A stretch of DNA of 9,308 nt from an uncultured Bacteroidales bacterium (GTDB lineage Bacteria; Bacteroidota; Bacteroidia; Bacteroidales; Paludibacteraceae). The notes beneath the pieces were generated by a model. The model had not been told where the DNA came from. It saw nothing but the letters and a program-made list of their open reading frames with translations, and did no database searches. Shown here piece after piece: positions 1 through 5,911 of the stretch. The stretch covers positions 1-9,308 of the forward strand of contig CAKZZM010000046.1 of NCBI GenBank assembly GCA_937885465.1, read 5' to 3'. Numbering within the stretch: position 1 is the first letter of the stretch; every line of letters starts with the position of its first letter. The translations under genes and the position numbers were made by a program.

Positions 1-2
1 GC

Positions 3-194
3 AAATACACTCGCGAAGACACCAAGATTGTGGACGCGAAAGCCGAAGCACCTATTGAGATTATGCCGTTTGGCAAGTACAAAGGTGAGCGGCTTGTAAA
101 CATTCCACAAGATTATAGACAATGGATGTTGCGCAGTTTCGATTGGAACGAGCGCAATGATAAGTTACGCAAATCACTAATAGCAACAATGTAA
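3..194 (+). CDS. C-terminal end of a DUF3820-domain protein (partial, 5' end outside window)
   Basis: The reading frame enters from the left edge and ends at TAA 192-194, leaving 63 residues. The visible part holds the motif IMPFGKYKG, then IPQDYRQWML and an acidic/basic helix. This resembles the DUF3820 domain (FGKYKG...IPxxYLxWL). From family knowledge, DUF3820 is often fused behind a DnaQ-like 3'-5' exonuclease in phages, so the missing N-terminal part may be an exonuclease; that is inference, since no catalytic residues are in view. Only one base separates its stop from the next ATG, so it is probably co-transcribed with the replication genes that follow. Confidence 0.75.
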   Translation, partial: KYTREDTKIVDAKAEAPIEIMPFGKYKGERLVNIPQDYRQWMLRSFDWNERNDKLRKSLIATM

Positions 195-195
195 T

Positions 196-999
196 ATGGC
201 AGCAAACAATCAAAAAGGAACAATCTTGCTATATGTTTCGCATTACGAAAGTATAAGGCAACTATCACTTGAACAGAAAGGGCAACTGCTTGACTATATA
301 TTCTTGTATGCGAAAGGAGAGGAGTTCGTAATCAATGACCCTGTTTTAGAAATGGCTTTCTCATTTATCAAAGAGCGAATGGACTACTGCGCTTCTAAAT
401 ATGATGACATCATAGAGAAACGCAGGGAGGCTGGTCGCAGACATCGTGGTAATCAGTATTCAAGAGTAACATTGGAACAAATGGAACAAATGGAACAAAA
501 TGGAACAAATGGAACAAATGGAACAAATGGAACTGATAATGTAAGTGTAAATGTAAATGAGAATGGAAATGGTAATGAGAATGATAAAGAAAAAGAAAAA
601 GAAAAAGAGAAAGAGAATAAAAAGAGAAAAGTATTTACTCCGCCTACTGTTCACGATGTGCAGGCATACTGTCAAGAGCGTCACAACGGCATAGACGCAG
701 AGTACTTTATTGATTTCTATTCCTCAAAAGGCTGGAAGGTGGGCGATGCCCCAATGAAAGATTGGAAAGCAGCCGTTCGTACTTGGGAGAAACGCAATGG
801 CTATCATATTGCCGATAATTCGCGCAGAAACCCCGAAATAACGGGTTTACGATTAGGAGTTGGCGAATACATCGACAACGATGGCAACCGCCGTTACAGC
901 CCAACTCTACCCCCGGTTCCTATGGACGCTCCGCCACGTCCCGACAACGAAAGTGTATTCTCAAAAGAAACCAATTCTTGGATACCCACAGGCATATGA
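196..999 (+). CDS. Putative phage replication initiator (DUF6291-like N-domain, low-complexity linker, DnaD-like C-terminal motif)
   Basis: This 267-residue protein has three parts. Residues 1-90 form a compact domain with a pattern (LLYVSHYESIRQLSLEQKGQ, then LDYIFLYAKGE and MAFSFIKERMD) seen in small phage replication proteins of the DUF6291 type. Residues 93-145 are a very hydrophilic linker: EQM repeats, NGT repeats, an Asn/Gly/Val stretch, then Lys-Glu repeats. Residues 158-200 (YCQERHNGIDAEYFIDFYSSKGW..MKDWKAAVRTWEKR) resemble the short C-terminal helical motif of DnaD-like replisome organisers. The tail is proline-rich. Its stop overlaps the ATG of the primase-helicase gene (ATGA at 996-999), which suggests translational coupling, and the neighbourhood supports a role in origin recognition or helicase loading. 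The initiator role is inferred from architecture and context. The start at 196 follows the previous stop by one base. Confidence 0.7.
   Translation: MAANNQKGTILLYVSHYESIRQLSLEQKGQLLDYIFLYAKGEEFVINDPVLEMAFSFIKERMDYCASKYDDIIEKRREAGRRHRGNQYSRVTLEQMEQMEQNGTNGTNGTNGTDNVSVNVNENGNGNENDKEKEKEKEKENKKRKVFTPPTVHDVQAYCQERHNGIDAEYFIDFYSSKGWKVGDAPMKDWKAAVRTWEKRNGYHIADNSRRNPEITGLRLGVGEYIDNDGNRRYSPTLPPVPMDAPPRPDNESVFSKETNSWIPTGI
473..533 (+). repeat. Tandem 9-bp repeats (TGGAACAAA), six full units plus a partial one
   Basis: Units start at 473, 482, 491, 501, 510 and 519, with a partial unit at 528-533. The third unit is 10 bp long because of one extra A (497-500 is AAAA). That base shifts the phase in which the repeat is translated: units before it read Glu-Gln-Met and units after it read Asn-Gly-Thr. 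The DNA unit is therefore uniform although the encoded peptide changes. The array lies in the linker of the putative initiator and could be origin iterons or simply a slippage-prone linker. Confidence 0.9.
586..617 (+). repeat. Uninterrupted purine tract, A-rich, with AAAGA-type repeats
   Basis: All 32 bases are A or G, made of near-perfect AAAAAG units that encode alternating Lys and Glu. It lies about 50 bp downstream of the 9-bp repeat array, inside the same gene. A-rich strand asymmetry of this kind could ease strand opening at an origin, but the Lys-Glu linker alone could also explain it. Confidence 0.8.
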
Positions 1000-2861
1000 A
1001 AACATATCGTGATTACGGCATAGAGATACCCTACGGACGCACATCGGGCAATATCAAGACCTATTGCCCACAATGCCACAATGACCGTTCTAACAAGCGA
1101 GATAAGTCGCTTTCGGTTGACCTTACCAAAGGTGTTTGGAACTGCCACTATTGTGGGTGGAGCGGTCACTTGGAGTTTACCGAAGACGAGCGCAAGGAAT
1201 GGGTAAAACAGCAGGCTTGGTATCAGCCTGCCCAACACAAGCGCGAACGCAGGGAGTATCGCAAGCCGAAACCGCGTCCGCAGACCGCAATATCAGACAA
1301 AGCACTTGCTTGGTTTGCAGGACGTGGAATAAGCAAAGAGACCTTGGAAGCGATGAGGGTAACAGAGGGTATGGAGTTTATGCCACAGGAGAATAAACAG
1401 ATGAATACTGTGCAGTTCAACTATTATAGGAACGGAGAACTTGTCAATACAAAGTTCCGCACAGGTAATAAACTGTTCAAACTCTGTCAGGGAGCAGAAC
1501 TCCTACCCTATAACATTGACGCTATCAAGGACACAACGGAGTGTATCATCACAGAGGGAGAAATGGACGCACTATCTTTCTTCGAGTGCGGGCGGCACGA
1601 TGTAGTGAGTGTGCCAAATGGAGCGAATAACAATCTGACCTACCTTGATGACTACATTGAGGAGTATTTCGAGAATAAAGAGACCATATACATTGCCTCT
1701 GACACCGACACCAAAGGCATAATGTTGCGTGACGAACTCGTCAGGCGTTTGGGAGCGGAACGTTGCCGAATTGTGCAATATGGTGAGGGGTGCAAGGACG
1801 CTAACGAACATTTGCAAAAGTACGGCAAGGAAAGCCTGCTACAATGTCTTGCTAACGCACCTGAAATCAAGATTGAGGGTATATTTGTTGTATCAGATTT
1901 CGAGGAGTCGCTTGATAATATCTTTGAACACGGCTTGCAGAAAGGAGTAACCATCGGACACGACAATTTCGATAAACTTTGTTCCTTTGAGACGAAACGC
2001 TTGCTTGTTGTTACCGGTATTCCCGGAAGCGGCAAATCGGAGTTTATAGACGAGATAGCAGAACGGCTCAATATGCGATATGGTTGGCGTTTTGCCTATT
2101 TCTCACCCGAAAACGCACCATTGGCATATCACGCTTCCAAACTCATAGAGAAATTCACCGGCAAGCGTTTCAGCAAGGCTACCTTGCCATTGGGCGAGTA
2201 TCAGCAGGTAAAACAGCACCTCGAAACGGACTTTTTCTTCATCAGCCCAAGAGACGATTTCCGTGTTGATAGTATTTTGGAGCGAGCCAAATTCCTTGTG
2301 CGCAGACGTGGAATAAAAGTATTGGTTATAGACCCTTACAACCGCTTGGAGAACGAGCAAGGAAGCCAAAACGAAACGCAGTATATCAGCGGCTTGCTTG
2401 ATAAACTGACAAAGTTCGCACAACAAAATGATGTGTTAGTAGTGCTTATGGCTCACCCGACCAAGATGCCCAAAAGCAAAGACGGCGTTATAGAGCCACC
2501 AACACTATATGACATCAGCGGCTCTGCACATTTCTATAACAAGTGCGACTTTGGCATAATAGTACATCGTGACCGCGTGAACGAGAAAGTAGAGGTCAGG
2601 GTCTCAAAAGTCAAGTTTCGACACCTTGGAGAGGTTGGCAAATGTCATTTCAAATACAATCTGAATAACGGACGATATACACCGTTCATTGACGGTCAAG
2701 AACCACAATGGGACAACAGCAATCACCTTATTAACGACCTGCAACAAAAACAGATGGACGCAGAAGCGGCAGCCGTATTCGACTTCACTACCGATGACGA
2801 ATATAATGACCCATTTGCTGACGACCGCTATGACAATGACGACTCTGATAGCCCATTCTAA
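996..2861 (+). CDS. Phage primase-helicase (T7 gp4 / Twinkle-like)
   Basis: This 621-residue protein should prime lagging-strand synthesis and unwind DNA at the phage fork. Residues 24-53 form a zinc ribbon (C24-x2-C27...C50-x2-C53). Residues 182-270 form a TOPRIM fold with IITEGEMDAL (E187) and ASDTDTKG (D236, D238). The RecA-like helicase domain follows, with Walker A GIPGSGKS at 341-348, Walker B VLVIDPYNR (D446), and VVLMAHPTKMP (H487) as the sensor-type motif. Next comes DISGSAHFYNKCD at 506-518, typical of DnaB-family helicases. The C-terminus is highly acidic and ends DDSDSPF, like an SSB tail. ATG at 996 was chosen because it overlaps the upstream stop in ATGA; an in-frame TTG at 978 would add six residues and lies deeper inside the upstream gene. 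The length and domain order fit T7 gp4-type bifunctional enzymes. Confidence 0.93.
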   Translation: MKTYRDYGIEIPYGRTSGNIKTYCPQCHNDRSNKRDKSLSVDLTKGVWNCHYCGWSGHLEFTEDERKEWVKQQAWYQPAQHKRERREYRKPKPRPQTAISDKALAWFAGRGISKETLEAMRVTEGMEFMPQENKQMNTVQFNYYRNGELVNTKFRTGNKLFKLCQGAELLPYNIDAIKDTTECIITEGEMDALSFFECGRHDVVSVPNGANNNLTYLDDYIEEYFENKETIYIASDTDTKGIMLRDELVRRLGAERCRIVQYGEGCKDANEHLQKYGKESLLQCLANAPEIKIEGIFVVSDFEESLDNIFEHGLQKGVTIGHDNFDKLCSFETKRLLVVTGIPGSGKSEFIDEIAERLNMRYGWRFAYFSPENAPLAYHASKLIEKFTGKRFSKATLPLGEYQQVKQHLETDFFFISPRDDFRVDSILERAKFLVRRRGIKVLVIDPYNRLENEQGSQNETQYISGLLDKLTKFAQQNDVLVVLMAHPTKMPKSKDGVIEPPTLYDISGSAHFYNKCDFGIIVHRDRVNEKVEVRVSKVKFRHLGEVGKCHFKYNLNNGRYTPFIDGQEPQWDNSNHLINDLQQKQMDAEAAAVFDFTTDDEYNDPFADDRYDNDDSDSPF

Positions 2862-2894
2862 TAACAAAATATCAACTTATAAACATTTCAAAGT

Positions 2895-3590
2895 ATGAAG
2901 AACATTTCAGAAGAAAGACGCAATTTCGGCAGTTCATTCAAACTGCACCTATGTTGCGCAATTGACCGGAGTGATGTACGACAATTTGCTCATTACATTC
3001 ACTTCCGTGACGGTTATGCTTATGCCTCGGACGCTCATATTCTTGTGCGAGCCGACATCGCTACCATTTGTCATAACCTGTTTGCTGAAGAGGAGATACA
3101 GCACCTCAACGGCAAGTCTATTCACGCTGATTGCTACAAGCAATTGCTTTCGGAGAGTTTTGTAACTATAGACGAGCAGGGCTTCCACGCAAAAGATGAG
3201 GCAGGAAATGAGATTATCTATTGCGTGAGGGATTTATCAACCCCAAGACCGAACACCAACGAGAGCGCAATCAGAGTGCCGAATTTCGCAAAGATTTTCG
3301 ATGATTTGGGAGAACATCAAGAGACGGACGCTATTGGTATCAGTAGTAAGTTCCTCGAAAGACTTGTCAATGCAATGGGCGGTGACACACAGGTGCGTAT
3401 AGACCTAAACGGAGTTAGTGCTATGAAAGTAACACATATCTCAAGCGCAGGGACAGACGACATTGAGGGCGTGCTTATGCCTATATGGTTCAACCGTGAG
3501 AATGAGGTTGTCAAATGCAACGATATACGAGACAGCCAAACCGATATTGATTTCCCGACGATAGCAGAAAATGAGGAGACGCTATTATGA
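2895..3590 (+). CDS. Sliding-clamp-like protein (DnaN-related, short)
   Basis: This 231-residue protein resembles bacterial beta clamps at three places. Residues 33-50 (HYIHFRDGYAYASDAHIL) match the clamp strand pattern ending in a-T/S-D-x-h-R/I-L. Residues 148-162 (GISSKFLERLVNAMG) resemble the helix before the last domain. Residues 193-198 (VLMPIW) recall the C-terminal MPM strand of DnaN. A role as a phage processivity factor is inferred from these motifs and from the primase-helicase gene 33 bp upstream. At 231 residues it is much shorter than a three-domain DnaN (about 366) and close to two-domain clamps such as T4 gp45 (about 228). Its stop overlaps the next ATG (ATGA at 3587-3590). An unrelated hypothetical protein is possible. 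Confidence 0.55.
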   Translation: MKNISEERRNFGSSFKLHLCCAIDRSDVRQFAHYIHFRDGYAYASDAHILVRADIATICHNLFAEEEIQHLNGKSIHADCYKQLLSESFVTIDEQGFHAKDEAGNEIIYCVRDLSTPRPNTNESAIRVPNFAKIFDDLGEHQETDAIGISSKFLERLVNAMGGDTQVRIDLNGVSAMKVTHISSAGTDDIEGVLMPIWFNRENEVVKCNDIRDSQTDIDFPTIAENEETLL

Positions 3591-3871
3591 CAGAAGAAAG
3601 TATGCGCACATTGCTTGACGCTGCTGATAATAGGATATTCAAAGCGCAAGAATTACTTGCTTCGGCTATGAAATTCGTATATGAGGTGCGAATAGCCAAG
3701 GAGGAAGAATGGCAACAGGCGAAAGCATCTTGGATAAGTGTTCAAGACCGACTACCACCCGAAAACAAACGAGTGGTAGTAAGGACAACAGAGGGAGCAA
3801 CATATTTCCTGCACTTAATAGGAAACAAGTTCCCTGATAACATAAAAGAATGGTATGAACTACCTGAATAA
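3587..3871 (+). CDS. DUF551-domain protein
   Basis: This 94-residue protein has an N-terminal helical part (residues 1-48) rich in Ala, Glu and Lys. Its second half reads WISVQDRLPPENKRVVVRT...YFL...WYELPE, which is the hallmark of DUF551 (WISVxxRLPxxxxxVLV...W.PLPE). DUF551 proteins are common in phages and prophages and have no established biochemical role that I know of. The start overlaps the stop of the clamp-like gene by four bases, suggesting translational coupling. No catalytic or metal-binding residues stand out. Confidence 0.8.
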   Translation: MTEESMRTLLDAADNRIFKAQELLASAMKFVYEVRIAKEEEWQQAKASWISVQDRLPPENKRVVVRTTEGATYFLHLIGNKFPDNIKEWYELPE

Positions 3872-3899
3872 ATCAACATTAACAAAACAATTTTCAATT

Positions 3900-4259
3900 A
3901 TGGCTAATTACGGTATTAAAATCGACCTGCTGAAATTGTAGGGTGCGTGCGTGACGAACCTCAAAGGACGCACAACAACAAAACGCTGTCTTGTTATTCC
4001 GATAGATGACAGCCGTCTGTATCTTGGTGAGAAAGGAGTTTACCTTGATTGCACCGCTATTGAGTTGCAGAACCAACAGTACTCCGACACCCACTGTATC
4101 AAGCAACAAATTCCGAGAGAGGAATATGACGCAATGAACGATGAGCAACGGCGTGCGCTACCTATTCTTGGCGGACTCCGGGAAATAGAGCGCAAGCAAC
4201 AACAAATGCCTGTAACGACATCGTTCGATGCTTCCGATAATTCGGACGTGCCGTTCTAA
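3900..4259 (+). pseudogene. Small SSB-tail protein gene with an in-frame TAG at codon 14 (recoded, readthrough, shortened or broken)
   Basis: A frame starting at ATG 3900 reads MANYGIKIDLLKL, meets TAG at 3939-3941, and continues open to TAA 4257-4259, giving 119 positions. I recall small Bacteroides phage/prophage proteins beginning MANYGIKIDLLKL followed by Gln or Lys, then GAxxTN; this is memory, not a search. It suggests the TAG lies inside a real gene. The protein ends DASDNSDVPF, like the acidic SSB tip that recruits partners, and it lies among replication genes, so a single-strand-binding or accessory role is plausible. Under standard decoding, translation could restart at GTG 3951 (102 residues), losing the conserved-looking start. 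Alternatives are TAG read as Gln, suppression, a genuine nonsense mutation, or a sequencing error. Confidence 0.7.
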
Positions 4260-4271
4260 ACAATTCATTTG

Positions 4272-4309
4272 GTCTGCTTCCTTACGGCTTCGGTCGTGGA
4301 GAAGCAGAT
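4272..4309 (+). other. Large intergenic RNA hairpin with a UUCG tetraloop
   Basis: The outer stem TCTGCTTC (4273-4280) pairs with GAAGCAGA (4301-4308), and one more G-U pair is possible. After a single C/A mismatch, UUACGGC (4282-4288) pairs with GUCGUGG (4293-4299), using three G-U wobbles. The loop is UUCG (4289-4292) closed by C-G, the very stable tetraloop form. The wobble pairs mean the fold works in RNA of the plus strand better than of the minus strand. No U-tract follows directly, so a classic intrinsic terminator is doubtful. A smaller dyad (TTCTC 4316-4320 with GAGAA 4327-4331) follows. It lies between the SSB-tail gene and the nuclease gene and could control stability or expression. 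Confidence 0.65.
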
Positions 4310-4346
4310 ATTACGTTCTCTTTGACGAGAAACAACGATTTTTAGT

Positions 4347-4733
4347 ATGAACAAGGAATTTACCAAACGCACGAAGAAAAGTGCGAGAGCGCAAAATTTG
4401 AAAAAAATAACTCCACCAACAACAGACATCTTTACGCAGATATGTGCAAGGGAGTTAGGAGTTGAGTGTATCAAGGAGTATCAGTTCTATAAGAGCCGAA
4501 AGTGGCGTTTTGACTATGCGCTACCCAAATACAAGATTGCGCTCGAAGTAGAGGGAGGAGTATGGACGCAGGGGCGACACGTCCGTCCGCAAGGCTTTCT
4601 CGGTGATATGAACAAGTACAACACAGCCACGTTGCTTGGTTGGAGAGTATTCCGAACTACCCCCGACGAATTACTAACTACAAAAACCTTACTTTTGATA
4701 AAAAATGCAATAAAGGGGGCATTTTTGCAATAA
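4347..4733 (+). CDS. PD-(D/E)XK-type phage nuclease
   Basis: This 128-residue protein carries a compact nuclease pattern. RFDYALP has D56, IALEVEGGVW has E67 and E69, and DMNKYN has K90, followed by LLGWRVFRTTPDEL. The D...ExE...K arrangement followed by a Gly-Trp-Arg-Val-hydrophobic strand is typical of small phage endonucleases of the restriction-endonuclease-like fold (VRR-NUC/DUF559-like). The motif GGVWTQGRHVRPQGF between strands fits phage members I know. The N-terminus (residues 1-25) is basic. It probably acts on branched or damaged DNA during replication or recombination; the substrate cannot be read from sequence. It is the last gene before a terminator-like dyad and a new promoter. 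Confidence 0.8.
   Translation: MNKEFTKRTKKSARAQNLKKITPPTTDIFTQICARELGVECIKEYQFYKSRKWRFDYALPKYKIALEVEGGVWTQGRHVRPQGFLGDMNKYNTATLLGWRVFRTTPDELLTTKTLLLIKNAIKGAFLQ
4701..4726 (+). terminator. Terminator-like dyad overlapping the end of the nuclease gene
   Basis: AAAAATGC (4701-4708) pairs with GCATTTTT (4719-4726) around a 10-nt loop, so the descending arm itself ends in five T. It lies in the last codons of the nuclease gene. The stem is A-T rich and weak, so it may act only together with the stronger dyad at 4764-4803. The position between two transcription units supports termination, but the call is tentative. Confidence 0.35.
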
Positions 4734-4763
4734 AACAATGCTAAAAAAGCAAAAAAAACACAC

Positions 4764-4803
4764 TGTTTATATCAAAAACACACTAATGTTTTTGATATAA
4801 ACA
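4764..4803. repeat. Perfect 17-bp inverted repeat with 6-nt spacer, overlapping the promoter
   Basis: TGTTTATATCAAAAACA (4764-4780) and its exact reverse complement (4787-4803) flank CACTAA. The right arm contains the -33 TTTG of the promoter for the SAM-synthetase gene, so a protein bound here would block it. Two bases after the dyad comes T6 (4806-4811), so the same element could terminate transcription from upstream. A direct repeat, AAAAACACACT, occurs at 4754-4764 and 4774-4784, 20 bp apart, partly inside the dyad. Whether it acts as operator, terminator or both cannot be decided from sequence. Confidence 0.85.
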
Positions 4804-4821
4804 CATTTTTTATTATCTTTG
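4791..4821 (+). promoter_or_regulatory. Bacteroidetes-type promoter for the SAM-synthetase operon
   Basis: The -33 element TTTG (4791-4794) and the -7 element TATCTTTG (4814-4821, consensus TAnnTTTG) are separated by 19 bp, matching the Bacteroides primary sigma-factor consensus. Transcription should start near 4827-4829, leaving a leader of about 24 nt before ATG 4852. That is too short for a SAM riboswitch. The -33 element lies in the right arm of the inverted repeat at 4764-4803, which suggests repression by a dyad-binding protein. Confidence 0.8.
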
Positions 4822-4851
4822 CAGCCTAATTACATAAATACACAATTCTAT

Positions 4852-5874
4852 ATGATTACATTTTCTGAATATGTATCGCTCGGACACCCTGATAAGATTG
4901 CCGATTATATCAGTTCTTATCTGCTTGACCGATACATTGAGCGTGACCCTGACACACGCTATGCTGTCGAGGTGCAAATAAAAGACTACACCGTCAATCT
5001 TGCAGGTGAGGTCAGTTCGCAATGTCATTTCTCTGATGATGAGATAGCGCAATTTGTTCGTGAGGCTGTCAATGACATCGGCTACACTCGTCAGTATGCG
5101 CAACGGTGGGGAATAGATAACACTATCTGTGGCGACCAACTCGAAGTGCATCAGTATATCGGTCAGCAGTCCCCTGATATTGCACAAGGCTTGCGCGGCT
5201 GGGGAGACCAAGGCATATTCTTCGGCTGTTGTCATTTCATCAAAGAAACCTGTGGAATGCCACTTGACCATACGATTGCCAAACGGCTCTGCAAAACGCT
5301 GTTCGACTCCGGCATAGGAGGACTTGACATCAAAACACAAGTGGTTATGGAAGACAAGAAGATTACCAAAATCATAGTCGCTATTCCGCTTTCAAAAACA
5401 CACGTTGATGTGGTGAAGAACTTTGTTCGCAAGCGTATTCCGGGAAACTACGAACTCATCGTAAACGGCACAGGGCGTTATGTGGCTCACTCATCTATTG
5501 CAGACTGTGGCACAACAGGGCGCAAACTCGCTGTCGATTTCTACGGCGGTAATTGTCGCATCGGTGGAGGCTCACCGTGGACGAAAGACGGCTCAAAAGC
5601 AGACCTGACACTCAACCTTGCGGCTCGCAAACTTGCGAAAAACTACGCACTACAATACCAATGCGGCACGTATGTTTCGCTCGCTTGCTGTATCGGCAAA
5701 CAAGAGGTTGATGTGCTTATTCAAGACAAAGCAGACAACATTCTGTTAGAGGGCAAGCAAATCATTGACCCTGCATTCCTACGCAAGACATACAAACTTG
5801 ATACACCTATCTACGCAAGTATGTGCAGGTGGGGACTGTTCGGAGAGTATCAACAAGACAAAGTATGGGAATAA
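4852..5874 (+). CDS. metK: Divergent phage-encoded S-adenosylmethionine synthetase
   Basis: This 340-residue enzyme should make SAM from ATP and methionine. Conserved blocks are VSLGHPDKIADYIS (H12, D14), IGQQSPDIAQG (103-113), GDQGIFFG (118-125, D119), DIKTQV (K161), VNGTGRYV, and ADCGTTGRKLAVDFYGG (D218, R224, K225). The block GGGSPWTKDGSKADL (K245, K249, D251) follows. These align with E. coli D118, K165, D238, R244, K245, K265, K269 and D271, the last five at a constant offset of 20, so the active site looks complete. It is shorter than the usual 380-400 residues and diverged elsewhere. ATG 4852 was chosen because an in-frame TTG at 4819 lies inside the -7 promoter box. It is first in an operon with a DNA methyltransferase fusion 37 bp downstream, suggesting local SAM supply for DNA modification. 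TAATAA ends the gene. Confidence 0.9.
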   Translation: MITFSEYVSLGHPDKIADYISSYLLDRYIERDPDTRYAVEVQIKDYTVNLAGEVSSQCHFSDDEIAQFVREAVNDIGYTRQYAQRWGIDNTICGDQLEVHQYIGQQSPDIAQGLRGWGDQGIFFGCCHFIKETCGMPLDHTIAKRLCKTLFDSGIGGLDIKTQVVMEDKKITKIIVAIPLSKTHVDVVKNFVRKRIPGNYELIVNGTGRYVAHSSIADCGTTGRKLAVDFYGGNCRIGGGSPWTKDGSKADLTLNLAARKLAKNYALQYQCGTYVSLACCIGKQEVDVLIQDKADNILLEGKQIIDPAFLRKTYKLDTPIYASMCRWGLFGEYQQDKVWE

Positions 5875-5911
5875 TAAAACTCAATATATCAACAAATTAA
5901 ACAATTATCGT

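Noticed and set aside
497..500. Programmed ribosomal frameshift at the AAAA in the repeat array
   Set aside because: The frame is continuous across the array to a conserved C-terminal motif, and there is no slippery heptamer with a downstream structure.
473..533. CRISPR array or microsatellite unrelated to the gene
   Set aside because: Units are 9 bp with no spacers, and they are translated in frame within an intact gene.
4317..4324. Second promoter before the nuclease gene (TCTCTTTG resembles the -7 box)
   Set aside because: The box lacks the A of TAnnTTTG and no TTTG lies 19-21 bp upstream.
4739..4755. Small hairpin TGCT/AGCA followed by an A-run
   Set aside because: A four-base stem is too weak, and the A-run is on the wrong side to act as a terminator for the plus strand.
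4819..4851. N-terminal extension of the SAM synthetase from a TTG at 4819
   Set aside because: The TTG is part of the -7 promoter box and lies upstream of the expected transcript start; the MetK similarity begins right after ATG 4852.
4822..4851. SAM riboswitch or MetJ operator upstream of metK
   Set aside because: The leader is only about 24 nt, too short for any SAM riboswitch, and no MetJ-type AGACGTCT boxes are present.
4813..5340. Long minus-strand open frame of about 175 codons opposite the SAM-synthetase gene
   Set aside because: It mirrors a gene with clear MetK motifs, has no recognisable motif and would run against all neighbouring genes.
5765..5911. Longer start for the ParB-methyltransferase fusion inside the metK gene
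   Set aside because: The added 49 residues are an out-of-frame reading of metK, and ParB similarity starts at ATG 5912.
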